Below, piece by piece: positions 8,870-17,586 of a DNA stretch of 64,000 bases. Origin of the DNA: Candidatus Desulfofervidaceae bacterium. Lineage in GTDB: Bacteria; Desulfobacterota; Desulfofervidia; Desulfofervidales; Desulfofervidaceae. Position 1 is the first letter of the stretch; every line of letters starts with the position of its first letter. The position numbers were made by a program, and so were the translations under genes. The notes under the pieces were generated by a model that saw only the letters and a program-made list of their open reading frames with translations, was not told the DNA's origin and ran no database searches. Where the stretch lies: assembly GCA_027064585.1 (NCBI GenBank), contig JAMOPI010000020.1, positions 1-64,000 on the forward strand, written 5' to 3'.

Positions 8870-9519
8870 AGGAATTTAAAAAGTATCTTGAGTTTTTGCC
8901 CAGTTTAGGGTTTAAAGAAGTTTATCTATCTTTTCAAGCAAAGGAAGTTTTTGCCAAAATGCGTTCTAAAAAGGAATTATTGGAAGAAATTAGGCAAAAA
9001 TTGGGTGATTGTAAGCGCTGTAAACTTTACCAAACGCGTCATCATATTGTCTTTGGTGAAGGTAATCCAGAGGCCAAATTAGTCCTTGTCGGCGAGGCCC
9101 CAGGCAGGGAGGAAGACTTGCAGGGCAGACCCTTTGTCGGCGCAGCTGGTCAGCTTTTGACCAAAATGCTTAAGGCGATTGGACTCTCACGGGAAGAGGT
9201 TTATATCTGTAATGTCATTAAATGCCGCCCGCCTGGCAATCGTAACCCTCAACCCGACGAAATAGAGGCCTGTTTACCCTTTTTGTTAGAACAACTTAAA
9301 GTTATTAACCCAAAGGTTATATGCACTTTGGGCAGTATTTCTACCCGTACCCTTTTAAATACCAATACACCTATCTCTAGACTGCGGGGACAAGTTCATC
9401 AATGGCATAGTATAAAACTCGTTCCCACCTTTCATCCAGCCTATCTTTTACGCAATCCTGCTCAAAAAAGATTGGCCTGGGAAGACCTACAATTAATAAA
9501 AAAGGTGATAGAAGAATGA
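8854..9519 (+). CDS. Iron-sulfur uracil-DNA glycosylase (family 4-like)
   Basis: Removes uracil produced by cytosine deamination, an important repair task at high temperature. The four cluster-binding cysteines are visible as CKRC near residue 55, a Cys in CNVIKCRPP, and a Cys in AC at the start of the next helix. GEAPGREED with [12 protein letters not shown] is the catalytic motif A region, and [12 protein letters not shown] is motif B with the active-site His. Start at 8854 (AAGGGG upstream) gives 221 residues and overlaps coaBC by 16 bp; an upstream start inside coaBC is not needed. Its stop overlaps the following kinase start (ATGA). Confidence 0.93.
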   Translation: MPDVLEEFKKYLEFLPSLGFKEVYLSFQAKEVFAKMRSKKELLEEIRQKLGDCKRCKLYQTRHHIVFGEGNPEAKLVLVGEAPGREEDLQGRPFVGAAGQLLTKMLKAIGLSREEVYICNVIKCRPPGNRNPQPDEIEACLPFLLEQLKVINPKVICTLGSISTRTLLNTNTPISRLRGQVHQWHSIKLVPTFHPAYLLRNPAQKRLAWEDLQLIKKVIEE

Positions 9520-11939
9520 AGAAAGACAGTCTTTGGCAAGTTGCAATTCCAGAGATAAAAAAATACTGGTCTTATATCTTTGATCTTCTTCCTTTTGCTA
9601 TTACTGTCCTTGATAAAAACTTTATGATTTTAGAGGCCAATCAGAGTACGCTAAACCTTTTAGGACTTCCCAAGAAAGAAGTAATTGGTAAGCCTTGTTA
9701 TACTTTATTTCATTTAACTACCGCTCCACCAGCCAAGTGTCCTTATAAAAGGATGTTGGAAACAAGCAATTTTAAAAAGACAGAGCAGGAGATGGAGGCC
9801 CTAAATGGGCGAAAATTTAAAATTACGATTATTCCTTTGCTTAATGAAAAGGGGAAATTGTTTAGGGTTGTTCATGTCGCCGAGGAAATTACCCTCTATG
9901 AAAGGACCCTAGCCGCTTTAAAGTACCGGTTGCAAATAGAAGAAGCATTGGCTCAGGTTTCAACCCTTTTAATTGCCAAAGGAGAGACCGAACTTAAGAC
10001 GGTATTAGGCATTATGGCCAAACCTATCAATGTTACCCGTGCTTTTATCTTTCAGGCCCAAGGAGATAAGGGGAGTAAAATTGCCGAGTGGTGTGCTTCA
10101 GATGTGCTACCTTTAATAGATAAACTCCAGAATTTGGATCCAAAACAGTTTCCCTGGTGGATGAAAAGATTTAGACAAAATAAAGAGATCGTCATCACAG
10201 ATGTTTCAACTTTGCCACCAGAAGCAAAGGCAGAAAGAGAGTTATTAGAGAAATACGGGGTGAAGTCTTTGTTGGCTGTGCCTATTTATGCCCAAAATCA
10301 ATTAATCGGAGTCTTGGGATTTGATGACATAAGAAAACCGAGAAAATGGTCAGAAGAAGACATAAAATTATTAAAAACAGCAGCCAGTATCTTGGGCAGT
10401 TTTATAGAACAAAAACAAATGCAAGAGGCCCTAAAAAAGAGTGAGCAAAGGTATCACGAATTAGTAGAAAGTTCGCCTGATATTATTTATAGTCATGATT
10501 TAGAAGGAAGATATACTTCCATCAATAAAGCCATAACTGAAATTTTAGGTTATTCTAAAGAAGAGTTTCTTACTAAAAGGATGGAGGACGTTATTGAGCC
10601 GGCCTATTTAAGTTTGGCCAAAGAAAAGATAAAAGAAAAGCTAGAAGGAAAGGCAGAGATAACTACTTATGAACTCCTTTGCCGGAAAAAGACAGGAGAG
10701 CCTGTCTGGCTAGAAGTAATTTCTCGGCTTAAAAAAGAAAACGGTAAACCAGTTGGAATTATGGGATTTGCTCGGGATGTTACCCAACGTAAAAGGATAG
10801 AACAAGAGCTTATTAAAACCCAAAAATTAAAATCCCTTGCTACCTTAGCCGGTGGTATTGCCCATGATTTTAATAATATTTTGGCTGTGTTGCTTAGTAA
10901 TATCTCTTTGGCTAAATACCATGTACAAAATGATCCAAAGGTGCGTGTGTATCTAGAGAAGGCCGAAAAGGCATGTCAACGTGCTAAGGGATTAACCCAT
11001 CAGCTTTTAACATTTGCCAAAGGTGGTGTTCCGGTAAAGAAACTTATGGTCATTTCGGAGTTTTTAAAAGAAACAGTTAATCTTTGTTTGCATGGTTCTA
11101 ACATAAAAGCAAAATTTGAAATTGCTGATAACCTTTGGCCTGTAGAAATAGATCCAGATCAAATTTATCAGGTTATTGCCAATCTCGTCATCAATGCAAA
11201 AGAGGCTATGCCTGAAGGAGGTATTTTAAATATCAAGGCAGAAAATGTAGTCTTGTCGGATAAAAAAACCGTACCCAATTTGATGCCGGGGAAGTATGTC
11301 AAAATTTCTTTTATTGATCAAGGACCGGGCATTCCTTCTCACCTTTTAGACCGGATATTTGATCCTTACTTTACCACCAAGCCAAAAGGAAGTGGTTTAG
11401 GATTGGCAATTGTATATTCTATCATTCAAAAACATAAAGGAGCTATTACTGTTTCTTCTGTTTTGGGAATGGGATCTACTTTTGTCATTTACTTACCTGC
11501 TAAGGAAAAACCTCTTAAAAAGAGGGTTGAGCATAAAGGTGAAATTAGGAAAAGAACAGCCAAGATTCTCATTATGGACGATGAGGAAGAAATCAGAAAA
11601 GTCTTAAGTGAAATGTTAAAGATATTAGGATATAAGATTGTTGCCGCTAAAGATGGAAGAGAAGTTTTTAGACTGTATAAACTCGCTAAAGAAAAGAAAG
11701 AACCATTTGATTTGGTGATTATGGATCTTACAGTTCCAGGAGGAATGGGTGGAAAGGAAGCCATTCGGCTTTTACAGGAATATGATCCTCAAGTTAAGGC
11801 GATTGTGTCTAGTGGATATTCAACCGATCCAGTTTTTGAAAAATATCAAGCCTACGGTTTTAAAGGTATTTTAAAAAAGCCTTATCGGCTTGAGGAGTTG
11901 GATGAGGTGATAAAAGAGGTGTTGGCCAAAGAAGAGTAG
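9516..11939 (+). CDS. PAS-GAF-PAS hybrid histidine kinase with receiver domain
   Basis: A cytoplasmic sensor kinase of 807 residues with no membrane segment. Order: PAS (about 15-120), GAF (about 150-300), PAS with PAC (about 310-425), dimerisation/phosphoacceptor domain with GGIAHDFNNIL (His near residue 450), ATP-binding domain with NLVINAKEAMPEGG (N box), DQGPGIP and GSGLGLAIV (G boxes), and a C-terminal receiver with acidic MDDEEE near 688 and phosphoacceptor Asp near 737 in VIMDLTVPG. No DNA-binding output module is attached, so signalling must pass to an unseen partner. The start overlaps the glycosylase stop, an odd pairing that says little about its signal. Confidence 0.92.
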   Translation: MKKDSLWQVAIPEIKKYWSYIFDLLPFAITVLDKNFMILEANQSTLNLLGLPKKEVIGKPCYTLFHLTTAPPAKCPYKRMLETSNFKKTEQEMEALNGRKFKITIIPLLNEKGKLFRVVHVAEEITLYERTLAALKYRLQIEEALAQVSTLLIAKGETELKTVLGIMAKPINVTRAFIFQAQGDKGSKIAEWCASDVLPLIDKLQNLDPKQFPWWMKRFRQNKEIVITDVSTLPPEAKAERELLEKYGVKSLLAVPIYAQNQLIGVLGFDDIRKPRKWSEEDIKLLKTAASILGSFIEQKQMQEALKKSEQRYHELVESSPDIIYSHDLEGRYTSINKAITEILGYSKEEFLTKRMEDVIEPAYLSLAKEKIKEKLEGKAEITTYELLCRKKTGEPVWLEVISRLKKENGKPVGIMGFARDVTQRKRIEQELIKTQKLKSLATLAGGIAHDFNNILAVLLSNISLAKYHVQNDPKVRVYLEKAEKACQRAKGLTHQLLTFAKGGVPVKKLMVISEFLKETVNLCLHGSNIKAKFEIADNLWPVEIDPDQIYQVIANLVINAKEAMPEGGILNIKAENVVLSDKKTVPNLMPGKYVKISFIDQGPGIPSHLLDRIFDPYFTTKPKGSGLGLAIVYSIIQKHKGAITVSSVLGMGSTFVIYLPAKEKPLKKRVEHKGEIRKRTAKILIMDDEEEIRKVLSEMLKILGYKIVAAKDGREVFRLYKLAKEKKEPFDLVIMDLTVPGGMGGKEAIRLLQEYDPQVKAIVSSGYSTDPVFEKYQAYGFKGILKKPYRLEELDEVIKEVLAKEE

Positions 11940-11942
11940 TTT

Positions 11943-12722
11943 TTAATCTTTTCTTTTGGCAAAAATTATTCCTCCCACAATCATTGCCATTATGGCAAAG
12001 AGTTGGGTTACGGAAAACCTATCAAATATGATTGGCCGTGGATCTCCTCTAAAGAATTCAATGATGAATCGTTGTAGTCCGTGCAAGAAAAGGTAAAGGC
12101 CGAACACAGATCCATAAGGAATGGTAGGGTCTAAAAGGCGGGCGGTAAAAAACCGCCTTTGTAGTTTAATTAGAATAATGGCTATAATGAAACAAGCAAA
12201 ACTGTGATAGAGCTGCGTGGGATGTAAGGGAATGCCAACAGGGGCAAGGGAGTGGGGGTCTTTAAAGACTACAGCCCAAGGCACATGTGTAGGTCTACCA
12301 TAACAACAGCCGGCTGAAAAACAGCCTAAACGTCCAAATCCCTGGGCTAAAGCTAACCCAGGGGCAACTAGGTCGGCTGCCTGCCAAAAGGAAAGATAGC
12401 GCTTCCGTAAAAAGATGATCCCTACAAAAAGACCTCCTAATATGCCTCCAATAAACACAAGCCCTCCTTTCCAAAGGGCAAATATGTCTAGAGGATGGTC
12501 TAAAAAGTAGCGAAGGTTATATATTACATATACTAACCGTGCTCCAATAATGCCTCCCATTACACACCAAAAGGCAAGATCAGAAACAATAGAGGGAGAA
12601 ATCCTTTCTCGTTTGGCCTCACTCATAATAAGAATCATGGCTGCAAAAAAACCAATAGCAATCCACAGGCCATAAGTGTAGATGGTAAACGGACCAATAT
12701 GAAATAAAATAGGATGCATCAA
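11943..12722 (-). CDS. lgt: Prolipoprotein diacylglyceryl transferase
   Basis: Inner-membrane enzyme that attaches diacylglycerol to the lipobox cysteine of prolipoproteins. The protein has 259 residues and about seven hydrophobic segments. Recognised blocks are IGPFTIYTYGLWIAIGF at the N-terminus, GRLGCFSAGCCYGRPT and PLHPTQLYHS, the family signature region. It is the last gene of the metG-surA-lspA-lgt run. Its start overlaps the end of lspA by 4 bp, placing two successive lipoprotein-processing steps together. It converges on the hybrid kinase gene with a 3-bp gap. Confidence 0.95.
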   Translation of the reverse strand: MMHPILFHIGPFTIYTYGLWIAIGFFAAMILIMSEAKRERISPSIVSDLAFWCVMGGIIGARLVYVIYNLRYFLDHPLDIFALWKGGLVFIGGILGGLFVGIIFLRKRYLSFWQAADLVAPGLALAQGFGRLGCFSAGCCYGRPTHVPWAVVFKDPHSLAPVGIPLHPTQLYHSFACFIIAIILIKLQRRFFTARLLDPTIPYGSVFGLYLFLHGLQRFIIEFFRGDPRPIIFDRFSVTQLFAIMAMIVGGIIFAKRKD

Positions 12723-13186
12723 TTTTTCTCCTTTAGCATTTTTAAAGCCAGCAAAAACATGCCAATGGTAACCGCACTATCGGCCACATTAAAGGCTGGC
12801 CAATGATAATGCTGCCAGTGGCAATCAATAAAGTCAACTACATTACCATATAAAAGCCTATCAGTAAGGTTTCCCAAGGCTCCACCTAACACTAAACCAC
12901 AACCCAGATTATTTAAAAAGGAAGGCCTTGTGTGCCAAAAATAATAAAGGATAATTCCAATAACCACCAGATTAAAAACAATGAAAAAGATTTGCTTCCC
13001 ACTATTTGCTTCTGCCCAGAGCCCAAAAGCAATGCCAGTGTTACGAATATGAACAAGATTTAAACAGGACATAATCTTTATTACCTTGGTATAAGGCGGG
13101 ATGTATTGTTTTATTAACAGCTTTGTCCCTTGATCCAACACCCAGATGGTAAAAACCGTTATAAAAAAAAGCCATCTCTTTTGCAT
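12719..13186 (-). CDS. lspA: Lipoprotein signal peptidase (signal peptidase II)
   Basis: Aspartyl protease of the inner membrane that removes signal peptides from diacylglycerated prolipoproteins. The 155-residue protein has four membrane segments. The conserved blocks are LVHIRNTGIAFGL, GGALGNLTDRL with one catalytic Asp and AFNVADSAVTIG with the other. It precedes lgt with a 4-bp overlap. An 82-bp gap separates it from the SurA-like gene. Confidence 0.95.
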   Translation of the reverse strand: MQKRWLFFITVFTIWVLDQGTKLLIKQYIPPYTKVIKIMSCLNLVHIRNTGIAFGLWAEANSGKQIFFIVFNLVVIGIILYYFWHTRPSFLNNLGCGLVLGGALGNLTDRLLYGNVVDFIDCHWQHYHWPAFNVADSAVTIGMFLLALKMLKEKN

Positions 13187-13268
13187 TTAAATCCGCCTTA
13201 GTTTTTCTTTGCCCTTAAGTATAAATGCGTATTGCGTAAATTCTCCATCTCAACTTTTGCGCTTTTCC

Positions 13269-14201
13269 TTATAACAATATCTTAATATACGCCTTCTGGC
13301 GGAGTTGTTCTAGCCAGCGTTTATAACGTTGTTCTACTTTCTTTTTATAAAGAATTTTATAAATTTGATTTTTTACTTCTGCTAGGGGCTTATCTGGTGT
13401 TTTTCTTTTTTCTACCAATTGCACAAGCTGATACCCTACATCTGTATCTAGCCAGGGGGTTACTTCGCCAGGTTTAAGTTTCTTAACAGCGTTTTTAATC
13501 TTTGGGGCCAGTTCCTTTTCTTTAAGCCAGCCTAGATCTCCTCCATCTTGAGCGGTTGGGGCCTGGGAATATCGCCTAGCTAGTTCACAAAAAGGAACGC
13601 CTTCCTTTAACAACTCCAAGATTTTCTTTTGGATTTTCTTTATTTGTTCTATTTCAGTCGGATCCTGTGGTTTTAAGAGCAAAATATGCCGTAGATGGTA
13701 TTCTGTATATCCCTTGTATTTATCTTTATGCGCTTCATAATATTTTTTTATCTCTTCATCCGTAACTGTAACTTTTCCTTGCACTTCTGAAGCCAACAGC
13801 TTTGACTTGACAATCTGTTCTTTTAACCACTGTTTGTATTCTTTAAAAGAAATCCCGTTTTTGGCCAGGTCTCGCTTGAGGTCTTCTAAGGTTGCTCCAT
13901 TCTGGACCAAAAGCTCTTTGATTGCCATATCAATCTCTTCTTCACTTACATGGATGCCTAACTTTTCTGCCTGTTGTAGGGCTAGCCTGCTATTAATCAA
14001 ATCCTCTAAAACCTTTCTTTTTACTTCTAAAGGCGGATTATCCTGATGCGTTAAATAGTTGGTCATTTCATTAAGTTCGGAAAGGGTAATCACATCATCG
14101 TTTACAATGGCTACAATACGGTCTATAACCTTGGCCGAAAGGGGAAGGATATAAGAAAAAAACAATAAACACATTATAAGAAAATGCAATATTTTACGCA
14201 T
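13269..14201 (-). CDS. SurA-like periplasmic peptidyl-prolyl isomerase
   Basis: A 310-residue exported protein that likely chaperones outer-membrane or secreted proteins. It starts with a signal peptide (hydrophobic LHFLIMCLLFFSYILPL, cleavage near residue 24). Residues about 25-160 match the SurA N-terminal helical domain (IVAIVNDDVITLSELNEM). One parvulin domain spans about 165-270, with YHLRHILL, DGGDLGWLKEKEL and VGYQLVQLVEKR. E. coli SurA has two parvulin domains; a single one is common in deltaproteobacteria. An AAGGAT site precedes the ATG. It lies 18 bp after metG in the same operon. Confidence 0.88.
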   Translation of the reverse strand: MRKILHFLIMCLLFFSYILPLSAKVIDRIVAIVNDDVITLSELNEMTNYLTHQDNPPLEVKRKVLEDLINSRLALQQAEKLGIHVSEEEIDMAIKELLVQNGATLEDLKRDLAKNGISFKEYKQWLKEQIVKSKLLASEVQGKVTVTDEEIKKYYEAHKDKYKGYTEYHLRHILLLKPQDPTEIEQIKKIQKKILELLKEGVPFCELARRYSQAPTAQDGGDLGWLKEKELAPKIKNAVKKLKPGEVTPWLDTDVGYQLVQLVEKRKTPDKPLAEVKNQIYKILYKKKVEQRYKRWLEQLRQKAYIKILL

Positions 14202-14219
14202 AACTATCCTTTTTGGATA

Positions 14220-16103
14220 TTATTTTACCTTTGCTCCTACTTCAATATCGCCATCTATGGTGGTAAGCACCATTTTTTCGTTAAAAGAGGCCGCCAGAAT
14301 CATACCCTCTGACAGGACTCCTCTAATTTTAGCTGGTTTCAAATTGGCTACCACCAGTACCTTTTTCCCAATTATCTCTTCTGGTTTATAGGCTTTGGCA
14401 ATACCTGCGACGACCGTGCGTTTTTCTTCACCTAGGTCTACCTCTAACTTAAGTAGTTTATCCGCATTAGGCAATTTTTCTGCTTTTATGATCTGTCCTA
14501 CCCGTATATCTAAACGGGCAAATTCGTCAATGCTGATCTGAGGTATTTTCTCTTTTTTCTTTTCGGTTTGTTTTTCTTTTTTATGCCTTTCTTTTCTTGG
14601 GAAAAGGGCCTTAGGTCTGACTACCTTTGTGCCTGGTTTTAATCCTCCCCATTTAATGCCTTCCTCCCAAGGAGGAGTTTTTACACTTAAGGCCGCTTCT
14701 ATTTTTACGGCCGTTTCTGGCATAACTGGGTGCAGGAGAAAGGCGATTAGGCGTAAGCCTTCGGTTAGGGTATAAAGCACCGTGTGTAGCCTTTCTTTTT
14801 TGTTTTCCTTGGCCAATGCCCAAGGAGCAGTAGTGTCAATGTATTTGTTTAGGGTGTTGATAAATTCCCAAAGATCATAAAGGGCCTTGTGAAAGGCAAA
14901 AGCCTTCATGTTTTCCACATAACTATTAATCGTCTTTTGGGCCTTTTCTTTAATAGCTACCTCTGCTTCACTGTCTTCTCCTGGTTCTGGTACAATGCCT
15001 TCATTGAACTTTAACATCATTGTCAGAGAACGATTGATCAGGTTGCCCAAGTCATTGGCCAGATCGGCGTTATAGCGTTCAATAAAGGCCTCTTCGCTAA
15101 AGTTGGCGTCTAGACCAAAGGTCATTTCTCTTAATAAGAAATAGCGAAAGGCATCGTTGCCATATTTGGCCGTCATTTCTAAGGGTGAAACTACATTTCC
15201 TAATGACTTAGACATCTTTTGTTCTCGCACATTCCAATAACCATGCACATGTAGGTGTTGATAGGGATCAATACCGGCGGCATGGAGCATAATGGGCCAG
15301 TAAATGCCATGCGGTTTTAAGATGTCTTTGGCAATGATGTGGTTGGCTACAGGCCAAAACTTTTTAAACATCTCTCCGTCTGGATAACCCAAGGCTGAAA
15401 GGTAATTGATAAGGGCGTCAAACCAAACATAGGTAACGAATTCTTCATCAAAGGGTAGGGGAATCCCCCAGGTAAGACGTTTCTTGGGCCGAGAGATGCA
15501 CAAATCTTCTAAAGGTTCACGCAAAAAGCCTAAGACTTCATTTCGGTATCTCTCTGGCTGAATAAAGTCTGGATGGGCATGGATATAGTCAATCAACCAC
15601 TGTTGATATTTCCTCATACGGAAAAAGTAGTTTTCTTCTTTTAACAAGACCGGCTCGGTTTTATGATCCGGGCACTTGCCATCTACCAATTCCTTTTCGG
15701 TCAAAAAACGCTCACACCCAAAACAGTATTTCCCCTCATATACACTGCGATAAATCTCACCTTTCTCATAAAGCCGTTGCAAGACATATTGCACAACCTT
15801 CTTATGGTAATCATAAGTGGTGCGGATAAATTTATCATACTGAATGCCCAACTTTTGCCAGGTTTCCTGAAAACAGGCGCTAATTTCGTCTACATATTCT
15901 TGGGGGGTCTTACCTAACTTTTGGGCAGCCTGGACAATTTTATCTCCATGTTCATCTGTGCCTGTTAAAAAGAAGGTTTCATAGCCTATAAGCTTATAAA
16001 AACGATTAACCGTATCTGCTATAATTGTTGTATAGGCATGGCCTAAGTGAGGCTTGGCATTTACATAATAAATAGGTGTAGTGATATAAATTCTTTTATC
16101 CAT
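14220..16103 (-). CDS. metG: Methionyl-tRNA synthetase
   Basis: Charges tRNA-Met. Class I signatures are visible: TTPIYYVNAKPHLGHAY (HIGH region), KMSKSLGNVV, and a metal-binding knuckle near residue 125 with CFGCERF and CPDH. About 525-627 is a C-terminal tRNA-binding (EMAP/Trbp111-like) domain with DIRVGQIIKAEKLPNADKL. The ATG at 16103 (627 residues) fits the family N-terminus. GGAG lies only 2-3 bp upstream, so a TTG four codons earlier remains possible. A perfect 26-bp palindrome lies 12 bp upstream of the start. Confidence 0.95.
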   Translation of the reverse strand: MDKRIYITTPIYYVNAKPHLGHAYTTIIADTVNRFYKLIGYETFFLTGTDEHGDKIVQAAQKLGKTPQEYVDEISACFQETWQKLGIQYDKFIRTTYDYHKKVVQYVLQRLYEKGEIYRSVYEGKYCFGCERFLTEKELVDGKCPDHKTEPVLLKEENYFFRMRKYQQWLIDYIHAHPDFIQPERYRNEVLGFLREPLEDLCISRPKKRLTWGIPLPFDEEFVTYVWFDALINYLSALGYPDGEMFKKFWPVANHIIAKDILKPHGIYWPIMLHAAGIDPYQHLHVHGYWNVREQKMSKSLGNVVSPLEMTAKYGNDAFRYFLLREMTFGLDANFSEEAFIERYNADLANDLGNLINRSLTMMLKFNEGIVPEPGEDSEAEVAIKEKAQKTINSYVENMKAFAFHKALYDLWEFINTLNKYIDTTAPWALAKENKKERLHTVLYTLTEGLRLIAFLLHPVMPETAVKIEAALSVKTPPWEEGIKWGGLKPGTKVVRPKALFPRKERHKKEKQTEKKKEKIPQISIDEFARLDIRVGQIIKAEKLPNADKLLKLEVDLGEEKRTVVAGIAKAYKPEEIIGKKVLVVANLKPAKIRGVLSEGMILAASFNEKMVLTTIDGDIEVGAKVK

Positions 16104-16115
16104 TTCTCCAACCAA

Positions 16116-16141
16116 CCAAACTGTTTTTAAAAACAGTTTGG
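16116..16141. promoter_or_regulatory. Perfect 26-bp palindrome upstream of metG
   Basis: CCAAACTG and CAGTTTGG flank a TTTTTAAAAA core, so the whole 26 bp is self-complementary. It sits 12 bp before the metG start and 35 bp after the Uma2 stop, both on the minus strand. It could be a transcription-factor operator or a hairpin in the metG leader. No T-run follows it, so it is not a standard terminator. Confidence 0.5.
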
Positions 16142-16169
16142 GCGAGGGTATTTATATTCCGCCCTTTGT

Positions 16170-16207
16170 GAGTGCCTCAGCCCTCGCTGGCGGTTTTTGA
16201 GACACTC
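16170..16207. repeat. Inverted repeat spanning the Uma2 stop codon
   Basis: GAGTGCCTCA (16170-16179) and TGAGACACTC (16198-16207) form a 10-bp stem with one wobble/mismatch, with an additional GCC/GGC pairing inside. It covers the last codons and stop of the Uma2 gene. There is no T-run on the minus strand, so it may protect the 3' end or be an element end. Confidence 0.45.
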
Positions 16208-16755
16208 GGCTTCTTTTCAAAGACTTCCCAAAGCTTTATTTCTATGTTTAAAGTATAAAGCTTCAAGGTTTCATCCCAATTAAACACCTCTGGTGTAGTA
16301 TATTTATCGCCTTTTAAGTAGAATCTCTCTATAATGTCTCCTTCAGGATAGACAATGATGTATTCTTTTACCCTACAGCGCTCATAAAGGTTCTTTTTTT
16401 CGCGTTTGTCTTTAAGCAAGGTTGAGGGTGAAGTTACTTCAATGATTAAATCAGGAGCACCTTGAATGTTATCCTCTGTTATCTTCTTTTTATCACACAC
16501 CACAAACACATCTGGTTGCACGACATTATACTCATCCAACACTACATCCGTAGGCGCAATGCCTGTGTAGCAGGGATTATTAGGATGAGTCTTGATCTGA
16601 AGATAAAAGTTTCCTACAATATTTTGATGCTTAATCTTAGGCGCAGGACTCATCGCATAGGCAACACCATCAATAATTTCCCACCGCTGGTCATCCTGCC
16701 AGGTTAAATAGTCATGATAGGTAAATAGCTGTTCGGCCTTTTGCGGAAGGGCCAT
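16177..16755 (-). CDS. Uma2-family (DUF820) putative endonuclease
   Basis: A 192-residue protein of the Uma2 family, whose members have a PD-(D/E)XK nuclease fold but mostly unknown roles. Visible blocks are YLTWQDDQRWEIIDGVAY (N-terminal), APTDVVLDEYNVVQPDVFVV with the conserved Asp residues, APDLIIEVTSPST with the Glu of the core, KKNLYERCRVKEYIIVYP, and the C-terminal IEIKLWEVFE. All core residues appear intact. A second full-length member lies at 49864 and a C-terminal relic at 44086. It sits between metG and the ricT-like gene. The last residues (SVSKTASEG) are encoded by an inverted repeat and look atypical. Confidence 0.85.
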   Translation of the reverse strand: MALPQKAEQLFTYHDYLTWQDDQRWEIIDGVAYAMSPAPKIKHQNIVGNFYLQIKTHPNNPCYTGIAPTDVVLDEYNVVQPDVFVVCDKKKITEDNIQGAPDLIIEVTSPSTLLKDKREKKNLYERCRVKEYIIVYPEGDIIERFYLKGDKYTTPEVFNWDETLKLYTLNIEIKLWEVFEKKPSVSKTASEG

Positions 16756-16764
16756 AAAGACCTC

Positions 16765-17565
16765 CTATAAATTTTCCCCCTTAATACTCTCACGCAATTT
16801 TTCTACTGGAATTTCTATCTCTTTTCCTTCTTCCGTTTCTATATACACTGACTGCCGTGGTAAGTTATATCTGACGACTTTACCTTCCAGATTGTCTGTC
16901 TTCACTTTTTCCCCTGCCGATGGTAGTCCCTCTTTGAAACTTTGATAGAGAGGGCATTCATAGGCAAGACAACACATGAGACGTCCACATAAACCAGAAA
17001 TCTTCTCTGGATTAAGCGAGACATACTGTTCTTTGGCCATCTTCACAGAGACAGGTGAAAATTTTTTTAAAAACAAACTGCAACACAGCTCTCGTCCACA
17101 CGGTCCAATGCCGCCAAGCATTTGTGTTTCGTTTCTTACCCCGATTTGCCGCAATTCAATCCGCATCCGAAAACGCCCTACTAGATCTTTGAGTAAACCA
17201 CGAAAGTCTACACGGCCATCGGCGGTATAGTAAAAAATTAACTTACTTCTGTCAAAAAGACATTCTACCCGTATCAGCTTCATTTCCAGACCATGGGCCT
17301 TGATCCGCTCTAAGCAAAATTGAAAGGCCGTTTTTTCTAAAGCGGCATTTTTGGCGTTTTGGGCTAGATCCTTTCTTGTCGCCTTTCTTTCAATCAAGGG
17401 GAGAGAAGAGGCAAAAGGGATGTCTAATACTTCTATCACTCTCCCTAAAGACAATCCCTTTTCCAATTTAGCTAAAACATAATCTTTCTCCTTAATTAGC
17501 TCATCGTCAGTGGCAAACTTATAAATGTGGTTATCTCCTCTAAACTTTACCCCAATTACCTTCAT
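16765..17565 (-). CDS. PSP1-domain protein, RicT (YaaT)-like
   Basis: A 266-residue cytoplasmic protein with the PSP1 domain: VKFRGDNHIYKF at the start, then FYYTADGRVDFRGLLKDL, GGIGPCGRELCCSLFL and KISGLCGRLMCCLAYE. The Cys-rich blocks correspond to the residues that bind an Fe-S cluster in Bacillus RicT, where the protein acts in RNA processing with RicA and RicF. No RicA or RicF is visible here. The location directly after tmk-holB is the widely conserved neighbourhood of this family. Function in Gram-negative bacteria is not established. Confidence 0.88.
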   Translation of the reverse strand: MKVIGVKFRGDNHIYKFATDDELIKEKDYVLAKLEKGLSLGRVIEVLDIPFASSLPLIERKATRKDLAQNAKNAALEKTAFQFCLERIKAHGLEMKLIRVECLFDRSKLIFYYTADGRVDFRGLLKDLVGRFRMRIELRQIGVRNETQMLGGIGPCGRELCCSLFLKKFSPVSVKMAKEQYVSLNPEKISGLCGRLMCCLAYECPLYQSFKEGLPSAGEKVKTDNLEGKVVRYNLPRQSVYIETEEGKEIEIPVEKLRESIKGENL

Positions 17566-17586
17566 CAGTTTAAACTCCGTTTCTTC

